NCBI GenBank assembly: GCA_031399085.1
Contig: JANNOQ010000105.1
Span: 124,001 to 188,000, forward strand
Source: R-RK-3 sp031399085
Lineage (GTDB): Bacteria; Pseudomonadota; Alphaproteobacteria; Rhizobiales; Rhodomicrobiaceae
Reading direction: 5' to 3'
Length of the DNA: 64,000 bases
Shown: positions 1 through 8,394 of the stretch, one piece after another
Position numbering within the stretch: the stretch's first letter is position 1
How the letters are laid out: every line of letters starts with the position of its first letter
Made by a program: the position numbers and the translations under genes
Notes under the pieces: model-generated
The model's input: only the letters and a program-made list of their open reading frames with translations
What the model was told of the DNA's origin: nothing
The model's database searches: none

Positions 1-621
1 CCCATCCTTGAGCCGCGCACCGGCATGGCTCGCCCGCCCCGTGGCCGTGAGCTTGAAGCGGGCGATCGCATAGCGGCCGGTCGTCACCCCGTTGCCGTCA
101 TGCGCGGGCTCCGGCACGAGGATGTATTTATGCCGCCGCGCTTCGGCGAGGATCATGTCGCGCGTGCCGGGACTGCCGATTTCCTCGTCGCAGGTGAGCA
201 GCATATGGACGGGCAGGGGCGTTGCCGCGCCGGCCTGCCGAAGTGCGTGCGCCGCTTGCGCCGCCGCAAAGGTTCCACCTTTCATGTCGAGAATGCCGGG
301 GCCGTAGCAGCGCCCGCCCTCGCGGCGGAATGGGAGCTTTTCCAGCGTGCCGACCGGGTGCACGGTGTCCATATGCGCCATGATGAGAATGCCCGGCTCG
401 CCCAAGCGGTCATGCGGAAAGGCCGCTTTCGCGCAGTCGCCGAGACCGGGCGGCCCCGGAATCTGTTCCACGCTCGCGCCCATGGCCAGTAAATCGGCGG
501 CCGCCAGCGCGACCATGCGGCTGACCGCCGCCGGATCATAGGTCGGGCTTTCGCATTCCACCCAGCGCTTGAGGCCCGCCAGCATCGTATCGGTGTCGAA
601 CGGCAGTGTCTTCGCATCCAT
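1..621 (-). CDS. M20-family metallopeptidase (glutamate carboxypeptidase-like), 3' end cut off by window edge
   Basis: An open frame runs for 207 codons from an ATG at 621 to the window edge without a stop. The protein begins MDAKTLPFDTDTMLAGLKRW and shows the M20 zinc-peptidase motifs: HMDTV (first metal ligand, residues 91-95), GPGILDMKGG (bridging Asp) and TCDEEIGS (catalytic and ligand Glu pair). It then continues into the lid-type dimerisation domain. These motifs fit carboxypeptidase G2/ArgE-type enzymes, which hydrolyse N-acyl amino acids or glutamate conjugates. A strong AGGGAGG ribosome site lies 6 bases before the start. It is transcribed away from the liv operon. The exact substrate cannot be told; the C-terminal part is outside the window. 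Confidence 0.85.
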   Translation of the reverse strand, partial: MDAKTLPFDTDTMLAGLKRWVECESPTYDPAAVSRMVALAAADLLAMGASVEQIPGPPGLGDCAKAAFPHDRLGEPGILIMAHMDTVHPVGTLEKLPFRREGGRCYGPGILDMKGGTFAAAQAAHALRQAGAATPLPVHMLLTCDEEIGSPGTRDMILAEARRHKYILVPEPAHDGNGVTTGRYAIARFKLTATGRASHAGARLKDG

Positions 622-841
622 GGCGGGCCTCCCTGGCATTTGGCGCCTCGGCAACGGCTTTGCGTCTCGATCCTTGCATTCGCGCGCCGCGCCGAGACAT
701 GAGTTTAACTGTCTCTGGCGCTCCATTCCTAGCCTCGCCGCGCTTCTATGCGATGACCGGGTGCGGATATGGCCTGACCTAAAGGTAAAGCTTGATTTTC
801 GCGTCCAGCTTCGTTCAACTAAGGATGTAGGAAAAAATTAA

Positions 842-873
842 GCCGGGGGCATCACCCGGCGCTAGGGAGAGAG
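842..873 (+). promoter_or_regulatory. Leader hairpin and ribosome site of the liv operon
   Basis: GCCGGG (842-847) pairs with CCCGGC (855-860) around a 7-base loop, immediately before the AGGGAGAGAG ribosome site (864-873) of the substrate-binding protein gene. The 254-base gap between the M20 gene and this gene (622-875) otherwise shows no gene. The hairpin could affect translation or mRNA stability; this is inference only. Confidence 0.35.
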
Positions 874-875
874 AC

Positions 876-2132
876 ATGTCATTGCGCCACGCTCTGCGGA
901 GTCTGGCGGCTGGATCGCTGTTCCTGCCGCTCATCGCCATCTCCGCCAATGCCGCCGACCCTATCAAAATCGGCTTCATCGACCCGCTTTCCGGCCCCTT
1001 CGCGACAACCGGCGAAAACGGTCTGGCGGAGTTCAAATTCGCCGCCGACCGCCTGGTGAACGAAAAGGGCGGCGTGCTCGGGGGCCGTATGTTCGAGATG
1101 GTCCCTTTCGACAATCAGGTCAGCCCGAAGGAAACCTTGATCCAGTTGCAGGTGGCGATTGATCAGGGCGTGCGCGTCGTCGTCCAGGGCAACAGCTCTG
1201 GCGTCGCGAACGCATTGACCGACGCGGTCAAAAAGCACAATGAGCGCAATCCCGATAAGCGCGTCATCTATCTCAACTATTCCGCCGTCGATCCGGCGCT
1301 CACCAATGAGAACTGCAATTTCTGGCATTTCCGCATCGACGCGAATGCCGACATCAAGATGGACGCGCTGACCGATGTGATGGCCAAGAATAAGGCGATC
1401 ACCAAGGTCTATGTGATCGGCCAGGATTATTCCTTCGGCAAGGCGGTCGCCGACGGCGCGGTGCGCGATCTGGCCAAGAAGCGCCCCGATGTCGAAATCG
1501 TCGGTAACGAGCTTCACCCGATCGGCAAGGTGAAGGACTTCACGCCCTATGCCCGCAAGATCATCAGCTCGGGCGCCAATGCCATCATCACCGGCAATTG
1601 GGGTTCGGACATGGTCGGGCTCGGCAAAGCCATCATCGACGCCGGCTATAAGGGGCCGATCTACACCTATTATGCGGGGTCAAACGGCATCACCAAGACC
1701 TTCGGCGCGGCTGGCAAGAATGTGATTCGGCTTGTCGGCGAAGGGCAGGGCAATCCGCCGCCTTCCGCCGATGCGTCCGCCTATGTCAAGGCATTCAAAG
1801 CCAAAAACCCCAATTTCGACGTTGCGCAGCCTCGAATCGCCAATACCATCCTGCTGCTGAAGACGGCGCTGGAGAAGGCCGGCTCGACCGACGCTGTCGC
1901 TGTTGCGAAAGCGATGGAAGGTTTGGAAATCGACGCCGTGTTCGGCGGCAAGCTGAAGATGCGCAGCGAGGATCATCAGGCGATTCAGGACGTGCATATC
2001 AACGTTCACACCGATGAGAAGATCGTCCACGATCTGGACAATTCCGGCTTCGGGTTGTTGGTTGAAACCACGGTGAAGAACGCTTCGGCCAGCATACCGA
2101 CGACCTGCAAGATGGAGCGGCCCGCGAGCTAA
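876..2132 (+). CDS. livK: ABC transporter substrate-binding protein, branched-chain amino acid (LivK) family
   Basis: 418-residue periplasmic binding protein. The N-terminus is a signal peptide (basic start, hydrophobic stretch, ANA-A cleavage near residue 26), followed by DPIKIGFIDPLSGPFATTG, the typical opening of the type-I periplasmic-binding-protein fold (Peripla_BP_6). It captures ligand in the periplasm and hands it to the LivHM permease encoded downstream. Family members bind branched-chain amino acids, amides, urea or aromatic acids, so the ligand is not certain. The catabolic genes downstream (SDR, isomerase, haloalkane dehalogenase) suggest something other than plain amino acids. 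A 120-base gap separates it from livH, as is common where the binding protein is needed in excess. Confidence 0.9.
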   Translation: MSLRHALRSLAAGSLFLPLIAISANAADPIKIGFIDPLSGPFATTGENGLAEFKFAADRLVNEKGGVLGGRMFEMVPFDNQVSPKETLIQLQVAIDQGVRVVVQGNSSGVANALTDAVKKHNERNPDKRVIYLNYSAVDPALTNENCNFWHFRIDANADIKMDALTDVMAKNKAITKVYVIGQDYSFGKAVADGAVRDLAKKRPDVEIVGNELHPIGKVKDFTPYARKIISSGANAIITGNWGSDMVGLGKAIIDAGYKGPIYTYYAGSNGITKTFGAAGKNVIRLVGEGQGNPPPSADASAYVKAFKAKNPNFDVAQPRIANTILLLKTALEKAGSTDAVAVAKAMEGLEIDAVFGGKLKMRSEDHQAIQDVHINVHTDEKIVHDLDNSGFGLLVETTVKNASASIPTTCKMERPAS

Positions 2133-2252
2133 GCGGTCTTCGACAACTCAGCGATCCGGCGCGCCGCCAAGGCTGCCGGTCGCTGAGGCGCCTTCAGCCG
2201 GCGCCAGCCATTCGGTAACGGGCGGCAGCAGTCCTTGCGAGCGAGGTGGACC

Positions 2253-3209
2253 ATGGAACTGATCGCCATCACCCTCTTCGACGGCCTCGTCATGGGCCTG
2301 CTGCTTTTTATGCTGTCGAGCGGGCTCACGCTGATTTTCTCGATGATGGGCGTGCTGAATTTCGCCCATGCCAGCTTCTACATGCTGGGTGCGTATTTCG
2401 CCTATCAGATCAGTCAGTCGGTGGGCTTCTGGCCGGGGCTGATCATCGCGCCGATCATTGTCGGCGTCGCCGGCGCGCTGGTCGAGCGCTACGGCCTCAG
2501 GCGGGTGCATAAATATGGGCATGTGCCTGAGCTGATCTTCACCTTCGGGCTTGCGCTGCTCATCGAGGAGTTCGTTCAATTCGTCTGGGGACGCGACCAG
2601 AAGGCCTTTCAGGAGCCGGAAAGCCTTCACTTCGCGCTGTTCAATCTCTCGGGCTACGCCTTCCCCGCCTATAAGGTTTTCATGATCTTCGTGGCGGTCG
2701 GCATCTTTCTCGTGCTGCTCTACGTCCTCACGCGCACACGTGTCGGCCTTGTTATTCAGGCGGCGCTGACGCATCCGGAAACGGTTCAGAATCTGGGCCA
2801 CAACGTGCCGCTGGTCTTCATGGGTGTGTTCGGCGTCGGTACGGGGCTTGCCGGGCTTGCCGGGGTGATCGCCGGTCCCGCGCTCGGCACCTTTCCCGGC
2901 ATGGCGTTCCTGCTCGGCTCGATCGTCTTCGTGACCATAGTGGTCGGCGGGCTCGGCTCGCTATGGGGCGCGCTCGTTGCCTCCTTGCTGATCGGCTGGC
3001 TGCAAACCTTCGCGGCCTCGTTCAATTTGCGCTTTGCCGACATTCTCACCGGCCTTGGCTTTGAACGCCCGGCAAGGCTGAGCGAGGATTTGTTTCGTGA
3101 CCTATGGACGCTGACTCTGCCCCAGATCGGGCCAATCCTGCCCTATCTGGTCATGGTCCTCATCCTCGCCATCCGCCCGCAAGGCTTGTTTGGAAAGCGC
3201 GAAGTATGA
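2253..3209 (+). CDS. livH: Branched-chain amino acid-type ABC transporter permease LivH
   Basis: 318-residue inner-membrane permease with about eight hydrophobic segments and the LivH signature near the N-terminus (FSMMGVLNFAHASFYMLGAY). The start at ATG 2253 is preferred over an upstream in-frame TTG at 2235 because GAGGTGG lies just before the ATG. With LivM it forms the transmembrane channel of the importer. An inserted loop around residues 110-135 (FVWGRDQKAFQEPES) and a late segment around 265-285 (FADILTGLGFERPARLSEDLF) are longer than in classical LivH, as seen in a subgroup linked to aromatic or other organic-acid uptake. Its stop codon overlaps the livM start (ATGA). Confidence 0.9.
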   Translation: MELIAITLFDGLVMGLLLFMLSSGLTLIFSMMGVLNFAHASFYMLGAYFAYQISQSVGFWPGLIIAPIIVGVAGALVERYGLRRVHKYGHVPELIFTFGLALLIEEFVQFVWGRDQKAFQEPESLHFALFNLSGYAFPAYKVFMIFVAVGIFLVLLYVLTRTRVGLVIQAALTHPETVQNLGHNVPLVFMGVFGVGTGLAGLAGVIAGPALGTFPGMAFLLGSIVFVTIVVGGLGSLWGALVASLLIGWLQTFAASFNLRFADILTGLGFERPARLSEDLFRDLWTLTLPQIGPILPYLVMVLILAIRPQGLFGKREV

Positions 3210-4498
3210 CGATCGCGAGAACCACGGAGGGGCAAGCGCGGACCATCGCATCCGCCGGACAATGGCGGGTCATGCTGCCATGGATCGTGGCGCTCGTCCT
3301 GCTGCTCGCCATGCCTTTCATTTTCCGGTCCAGCTCGACGATCACCATCATGAACCAGATGGCGATCACCATCGTTTTCGCGCTCAGCTACAACATGCTG
3401 CTCGGCCAGGGCGGCATGCTCTCCTTCGGGCACGCGGTCTATATGGGCCTCGGCGGATTTTTCTGCGTGCATCTGATGAAAAGCCTGCCGATCCCGTTGC
3501 CGTTCCTGCCGCTGTTCGGCGGCTTTTTCGGTCTCCTGTTCGCCATCATCATCGGCGCGTTTTCGACGCGGCGGGCCGGTACGGTCTTTGCGATGATTTC
3601 GCTGGGTGTGGGGGAACTGGTCGCCGCCTGCTCGATCATCATCGTCGCCTTCTTCGGCGGCGAGGAGGGCGTCAAGGCGGATCGCACCAAGGTGCCTGAA
3701 TTCTTCGGCGTCAACTTCGCCTCGCAGACCGAGGTCTATTATCTTATCGCCGTCTGGACCTTTCTCGCCGCTCTGGCGATGTACCTGTTCACCCGCACCC
3801 CCGCCGGGCGCATCGCCAACGCCGTGCGCGACAATGAGGAGCGCGCCGAATTCCTGGGCTATTCGCAGCGCTATGTGCGCCTGATCTCATTCTGCGCGGC
3901 CGGATTTTTCGCCGGGATCGCGGGCGCTCTGTTCGCCGTGAATTTTGAGATCCTGACCGCGGAAAATCTCAATCTCCAAACGTCCGGCGCCATCCTGCTC
4001 GTGACGTTCCTCGGCGGGGTGGGCTTCTTCATCGGCCCCATTATCGGCGCGATCGTGTTCACTTTGTTGCAATCGGTGCTCAGCCTGCAAACCGAGATTT
4101 GGCAGCTCTATGTCGGCGTGCTGTTTCTTGCCACCGTGATGTTTTTTCCCTTTGGCCTGACCGGCCTTCTCGCCATGCATCACACCGCCTGGCGCGAGGG
4201 CAAGCTCGGCGTGCTCGTGATCCCCTATCTGAAAATGCTGCTGGCCGGCGGCATCGGCATTCTCGCCGCCGCATGTTTTTTGGAGATCATGTTCCACGTC
4301 CGCCATGCCGCCGTCGGCGATCATGCGATGAGACTGTTCGGCCAGACCTTCGACAGCCACACGGTTTGGCCTTGGCTGCTGACGGGCGGCGCGGCGCTGA
4401 TCGGATTTGCCCTGGTTAAGCGCCTCGCCCCGGAGGTAAAGGCCGCCTGGGACGAAGCGAACACGCCGAACGCGGTCCGCAGGGGAGGCAAGCCATGA
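3206..4498 (+). CDS. livM: Branched-chain amino acid-type ABC transporter permease LivM
   Basis: 430-residue permease, second half of the transmembrane unit. ATG 3206 overlaps the livH stop by four bases (ATGA), giving translational coupling; a longer frame from 3104 would run deep into livH and is not credible. The LivM signature is clear: ALSYNMLLGQGGMLSFGHAV, the GVGELVAAC region, and NAVRDNEERAEFLGY, the cytoplasmic coupling loop that contacts the ATPases. The protein is longer than typical LivM (about 330-360 residues) because of a C-terminal extension with two further hydrophobic segments (about 340-365 and 395-415). The role of this extension is unknown. Confidence 0.9.
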   Translation: MTIARTTEGQARTIASAGQWRVMLPWIVALVLLLAMPFIFRSSSTITIMNQMAITIVFALSYNMLLGQGGMLSFGHAVYMGLGGFFCVHLMKSLPIPLPFLPLFGGFFGLLFAIIIGAFSTRRAGTVFAMISLGVGELVAACSIIIVAFFGGEEGVKADRTKVPEFFGVNFASQTEVYYLIAVWTFLAALAMYLFTRTPAGRIANAVRDNEERAEFLGYSQRYVRLISFCAAGFFAGIAGALFAVNFEILTAENLNLQTSGAILLVTFLGGVGFFIGPIIGAIVFTLLQSVLSLQTEIWQLYVGVLFLATVMFFPFGLTGLLAMHHTAWREGKLGVLVIPYLKMLLAGGIGILAAACFLEIMFHVRHAAVGDHAMRLFGQTFDSHTVWPWLLTGGAALIGFALVKRLAPEVKAAWDEANTPNAVRRGGKP

Positions 4499-5256
4499 GC
4501 GTGCCGGCGATCGCGCTTACGGATGTGCATAAGAGTTTCGGCAAGGCGCAGATCATTCGCGGCGTTGACCTCAGCATTGCGCCGCGCGAGCGCCACGCCA
4601 TCATAGGCCCGAACGGCGCGGGCAAATCCACGCTGTTCAACCTCATCACCGGCCGCTTTGCTCCGACAAGCGGCACCATCAAGCTGCATGGCGAGGAAAT
4701 CCAGGGCCGGCCGCCCTATGAGATCAACCGGCGCGGCCTGAGCCGCAGCTTCCAGATCACCAACATCTTCCCCAAGATGAGCGTCTTCGAAAATGTCCGC
4801 TGCGCGCTGCTCTGGCCGATGGGCTACCGCTATTCCTTCTGGCACATGGTCAGCGGGCAGAGCGAGCTGAACGAAGCGGCCGACGGCATCCTTGAGCGGA
4901 TCAATCTGTCGGCGCGCCGCGATCTGCCGGCGGGCGTGCTCAGCTATGCCGAACAGCGGGCCTTGGAGATCGGCATCACCATAGCGGGCGGCGCGAACGT
5001 CATCATGCTGGACGAGCCGACCGCCGGGATGAGCCATTCCGAAGCTGACTATATGGTCGATCTGATCCGGCAGGTCACCGAGGGCAAGACGCTGATCATG
5101 GTGGAGCACGATATGGGCGTGGTGTTCAATCTGGCCGACCGGATTTCGGTGCTGGTTTACGGCGAGATCATTGCCAGCGACCGGCCCGACGCCGTGCGCG
5201 CCAATCCGAAGGTGCAGGAAGCCTATCTCGGGGCCGCGCTGGAGGCGGCGCATTGA
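4495..5256 (+). CDS. livG: ABC transporter ATP-binding protein LivG
   Basis: 253-residue ATPase that powers the importer together with LivF. Walker A GPNGAGKST, Q-loop in SRSFQITNIF, a signature region LSYAEQRALEIGI (the usual LSGGQ is replaced by LSYAE, normal for LivG), Walker B VIMLDEPTAGM and switch His in VEHDMGVVF are all present. The start overlaps the livM stop (ATGA at 4495-4498). Cytoplasmic face of the inner membrane. Confidence 0.92.
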   Translation: MSVPAIALTDVHKSFGKAQIIRGVDLSIAPRERHAIIGPNGAGKSTLFNLITGRFAPTSGTIKLHGEEIQGRPPYEINRRGLSRSFQITNIFPKMSVFENVRCALLWPMGYRYSFWHMVSGQSELNEAADGILERINLSARRDLPAGVLSYAEQRALEIGITIAGGANVIMLDEPTAGMSHSEADYMVDLIRQVTEGKTLIMVEHDMGVVFNLADRISVLVYGEIIASDRPDAVRANPKVQEAYLGAALEAAH

Positions 5257-5957
5257 TGTTAGACGTCCGCGACATGCATGCCTTTTACGGGAAGAGCCAT
5301 ATCCTGCGCGGCGTCAATCTGCACATTGGCGCGGGCGAGATCGTGGCGCTGCTCGGCCGCAACGGCGTCGGGCGCTCCACCACCTGCAAGGCGATCATCG
5401 GCGAGGTGCCGCCCAAGGGATCGATCCGGTTCAAGGGCGAGGAAATCGCCGGGCGGAAATCCTACGACATCGCCCGGCTCGGCATCGGCTATGTGCCGGA
5501 GAACCGGAATATTTTCGCCGGGCTGACGACGCGGCAGAACCTCGTTCTCGGCATCAAGCCCGGGCAGAAGGCGGCGACCGGCCGCTGGTGCATGGAGGAC
5601 ATGTTCGCGCTGTTCTCAAACTTGCGCGAGCGCGCCGATGTCGACGCCTCGGTGCTGTCCGGCGGCGAGCAGCAGATGCTCACCGTCTGCCGCACATTGA
5701 TGGGCGACCCCGATTTCATCATGATCGACGAGCCGACCGAGGGGCTGTCCCCGCAGATGACGCAGCGCGTGGCGGGTTTGCTGCACGAGATCGTCAAGCG
5801 CGGCGTGTCGATCCTGCTGGTCGAGCAAAAGCTGACCATCGCGATGAAAGTGTCGAGCCGGGTTTATGTGATGGGGCACGGCCGGGTCGTATTTGAAGGC
5901 ACGCCCGCCGAACTCGATGCCAATTCGAAGGTTCGCAGCGAGTGGCTGGAGATTTGA
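5256..5957 (+). CDS. livF: ABC transporter ATP-binding protein LivF
   Basis: 233-residue second ATPase of the importer. ATG 5256 shares one base with the livG stop (TGATG); a TTG at 5253 is the alternative. It has the signature LSGGEQQML, Walker B FIMIDEPTEGL and switch His region VEQKLTIAM, where Gln replaces His as is usual for LivF. The Walker A reads GRNGVGRST: the nucleotide-binding lysine is replaced by arginine. The rest of the domain is intact and the gene is not degraded, so it is probably functional, with LivG possibly doing most of the hydrolysis. Confidence 0.9.
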   Translation: MLDVRDMHAFYGKSHILRGVNLHIGAGEIVALLGRNGVGRSTTCKAIIGEVPPKGSIRFKGEEIAGRKSYDIARLGIGYVPENRNIFAGLTTRQNLVLGIKPGQKAATGRWCMEDMFALFSNLRERADVDASVLSGGEQQMLTVCRTLMGDPDFIMIDEPTEGLSPQMTQRVAGLLHEIVKRGVSILLVEQKLTIAMKVSSRVYVMGHGRVVFEGTPAELDANSKVRSEWLEI

Positions 5958-5989
5958 TCGCGGCGACTGTCCTTGAAGGAGTTTCTGTC

Positions 5990-6745
5990 ATGCCGGACCC
6001 GAAGGAGCGGCGAAATGCGACCGTGGCGCTGGTCGGAGCTGGCGACTACATCGGCGCGGCCATCGCCAAGCGCTTTGCCGCCGAGGGCTATACGATCTTC
6101 GCCGGCCGCCGCACCGCCGACAAGCTCCTGCCGCTCAAGCAGGCCATCGAAGCGGATGGCGGCGCGTGTGTGGCGCGCGGCATGGATGCGCGCAAGGAGG
6201 AGGATGTCACCGCCTTTCTCGCCGAGGCGGACGCCCATGCGCCGCTTGAGGCGGTCATCTTTAATATTGGCGGCAATGTGAATTTTCCCATTTTGGAGAC
6301 GACGGAGCGCGTCTTCCGCAAGGTCTGGGAAATGACCTGCTATGGCGGTTTTCTCACCGGCCGCGAAGCCGCGCGCCTGATGCTGCCGCGCGGCACGGGC
6401 TCGATCTTCTTCACCGGCGCCACGGCCAGCGTGCGCGGCGGCGACGGATATGCGGCGTTCGCCAGCGGCAAGGCTGGGCTGAGAATGCTAGCGCAAAGCA
6501 TGGCCCGGGAACTTGGTCCCAAAGGCATTCATGTGGCGCATCTGATCATCGACGCGGGGGTCGACACAGCCTTCGTGCGCGAGCGCATCAAGGCGCGCGG
6601 CGGCGATGCGGCGCTTCAGGCCCTGCCGCCCGACGCGCTGATGAACCCTGCCTCGGTCGCTGAGGCCTATTGGTCTATGCACAATCAGAGCCGCGACGCC
6701 TGGACGTTCGAGCTTGATCTCAGACCCTATGGGGAGACGTGGTGA
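5990..6745 (+). CDS. Short-chain dehydrogenase/reductase (SDR)
   Basis: 251-residue cytoplasmic oxidoreductase. ATG 5990 is chosen for its GAAGGAG ribosome site; an upstream in-frame GTG lies inside livF. The Rossmann nucleotide site is ALVGAGDYIGAAIAKRF, and an NIGGN-type motif (IFNIGGNV) stands where SDRs have NNAG. The expected YxxxK active site appears as GYAAFASGKAGL, where Phe stands in the catalytic Tyr position three before SGK; the Tyr is shifted in GDGYAAF. This is typical of divergent SDR subfamilies. The gene is 32 bases after livF and overlaps the next gene (TGATG), so it is probably in the liv operon. The substrate is unknown. Confidence 0.8.
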   Translation: MPDPKERRNATVALVGAGDYIGAAIAKRFAAEGYTIFAGRRTADKLLPLKQAIEADGGACVARGMDARKEEDVTAFLAEADAHAPLEAVIFNIGGNVNFPILETTERVFRKVWEMTCYGGFLTGREAARLMLPRGTGSIFFTGATASVRGGDGYAAFASGKAGLRMLAQSMARELGPKGIHVAHLIIDAGVDTAFVRERIKARGGDAALQALPPDALMNPASVAEAYWSMHNQSRDAWTFELDLRPYGETW

Positions 6746-7350
6746 TGCAGGTTGAATTTCTGTTCGATTTCGCCAGTCCGAACGCCTATTTCGCTCACAA
6801 GGTGATCCCGGAGATCGCGGCGCGCACCAGCGCGTCCTTGGTCTACCGGCCGGTGCTGCTCGGCGGCATCTTCAAGAGCACCGGCAACAAGGCGCCAATG
6901 GTGCAATTCGCCGATATCCGCAACAAGCTCGAATATGAGAATCTTGAAACGCGCCGCTTCGCAAAGCGCCACATGATAACGACCTTCCGGATGAACCCGC
7001 ATTTTCCGGTCAATTCCGTCCTCATGATGCGCATTGCCACAGCCGCCGACATGGATGGAGAATTGCCCGCCTATGTCGAGGCGGCTTTCCATCACATGTG
7101 GGAGGAGCCGAAAAAGATGGACGATCCGGACATTGTCCGCGCGGCGCTGCTGGAGAGCGGTTTCGACGCGGAGCGGCTCATCGCCCGCGCGCAGGAAGAC
7201 GATGTCAAAACCGCCCTTCGCGAAAACACCGACCGGGCCGTCGAGCGCGGCGCCTTCGGCATTCCGACGTTCTTCGTCGGCGACGAAATGTTCTTTGGCA
7301 AGGATCGGCTGCGTGACGTCGAAGAGCTGATCTCGGCGCGGGCCAATTAA
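6745..7350 (+). CDS. DsbA-fold isomerase, 2-hydroxychromene-2-carboxylate isomerase (HCCA) family
   Basis: 201-residue cytoplasmic protein of the kappa-class glutathione transferase/DsbA fold. The N-terminus VEFLFDFASPNAYFAH has the family's S-P-Y pattern with the catalytic Ser, and the C-terminus has the cis-Pro motif GIPTFFVGDEMFFGKDRL. Characterised relatives isomerise ring-cleavage products of aromatic compounds using glutathione. The TGATG overlap with the upstream SDR gene and the 12-base gap to the dehalogenase put it in one catabolic transcription unit. The substrate is not known. Confidence 0.85.
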   Translation: MQVEFLFDFASPNAYFAHKVIPEIAARTSASLVYRPVLLGGIFKSTGNKAPMVQFADIRNKLEYENLETRRFAKRHMITTFRMNPHFPVNSVLMMRIATAADMDGELPAYVEAAFHHMWEEPKKMDDPDIVRAALLESGFDAERLIARAQEDDVKTALRENTDRAVERGAFGIPTFFVGDEMFFGKDRLRDVEELISARAN

Positions 7351-7362
7351 TTGGAGAAGCCC

Positions 7363-8259
7363 ATGACGGTGCTGCGCACCGCTGACGAACGCTTCACCGG
7401 CCTGCCCGGATTTGCGTTTGAGCCGCATTATCTGCCAATCTCCGCGGGTGGCCTCGGCGACTTACGAATGCATTATCTTGACGAGGGGCCGGGCGGCGAG
7501 GGGCCGGTGTTCCTCTGCCTGCATGGCCAGCCGACATGGAGCTATCTGTATCGCAAGATGATCCCGGCTTTCGTGGAGTCAGGCGGCCGGGTTGTCGCGC
7601 CTGACCTCATCGGCTTTGGACGCTCCGACAAGCCGGAGGACGACAACTTCTACTCCTTCACGACGCATCGCAATGCGCTGGTCGGCTTTATCGAAAGTCT
7701 CGATCTCAAGCGGATTACGCTCGTCTGCCAGGATTGGGGCGGGCTGCTGGGACTGACCTTGCCAATGGATATGCCCGGCCGTTTCGAGCGCCTCATCATC
7801 ATGAATACCGCGTTGGGAACGGGCGATGTGCTGCTCGGTGAGGGATTTCTCGCCTGGCGCGCGTTCAATAACCGCTCGCCCAACCTCGATATCGCAGGGT
7901 TGATGAAACGGTCGACGCCGGTGCTCACCGACGCCGAGGCGGCGGCTTATGCCGCGCCGTTCCCCGATGCGCGCTACAAGGCTGGCGTGCGCCGCTTCCC
8001 AAATTTGGTTCCGGATCACCCTGATGCGGACGGAGCCGCGCTGTCGCGCCGCGCGCGCGATTGGTGGCGGAACGACTGGCGGGGCGAGAGCTTCATGGCG
8101 ATTGGGATGCAGGACCCGGTGCTTGGACCGCCGGTGATGCGGGCGATGGCGCGGCTGATCCACGGCTGTCCGCCGCCTTTCGAGATCGTGGACGCTGGGC
8201 ATTTTGTGCAGGAATGGGGCGATCAGGTCGCGCGCGCCGCCCTCGCGGCGTTCAGGTAG
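7363..8259 (+). CDS. Haloalkane dehalogenase, alpha/beta hydrolase fold
   Basis: 298-residue enzyme of the haloalkane dehalogenase family (hydrolysis of carbon-halogen bonds). ATG 7363 follows GGAGAAG; a TTG at 7351 is an alternative. The nucleophile elbow is VCQDWGG (Asp124 nucleophile, Trp125 halide-binding) and the oxyanion strand is HGQPTWSYLYRKM. The catalytic His is in DAGHFVQEWG near the C-terminus. The HGxPTWSYLYRK pattern and overall length fit the DhlA/DhmA-like subfamily I. Epoxide hydrolases are close relatives, but the D-W-G-G motif with HGQP favours a dehalogenase. It ends the liv-SDR-isomerase operon. Confidence 0.82.
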   Translation: MTVLRTADERFTGLPGFAFEPHYLPISAGGLGDLRMHYLDEGPGGEGPVFLCLHGQPTWSYLYRKMIPAFVESGGRVVAPDLIGFGRSDKPEDDNFYSFTTHRNALVGFIESLDLKRITLVCQDWGGLLGLTLPMDMPGRFERLIIMNTALGTGDVLLGEGFLAWRAFNNRSPNLDIAGLMKRSTPVLTDAEAAAYAAPFPDARYKAGVRRFPNLVPDHPDADGAALSRRARDWWRNDWRGESFMAIGMQDPVLGPPVMRAMARLIHGCPPPFEIVDAGHFVQEWGDQVARAALAAFR

Positions 8260-8261
8260 AG

Positions 8262-8394
8262 CTTAGTCATCTCGGATGTCCCCCCGGCCGCCGGAGCCGG
8301 GGCCCCATTGCATCCGCCAACTTCGATGATGGGCGAGTGGATCCCGGATAAGCGCTTCGCGCTTTCCGGGACGACCCGATAAAGGCAACACCAC
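8262..8394. repeat. Intergenic palindromic repeat element
   Basis: The gap between the dehalogenase and the RpfF-like gene is filled by GC-rich dyads. A clear hairpin (about 8342-8371, TCCCGGATAAGCGC then TTC then GCGCTTTCCGGGA) is of the type dispersed between genes in Rhizobiales genomes. It lies between two convergent genes and could serve as a bidirectional terminator. Only one copy was seen in this window, so the repeat call rests on general appearance. Confidence 0.5.
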
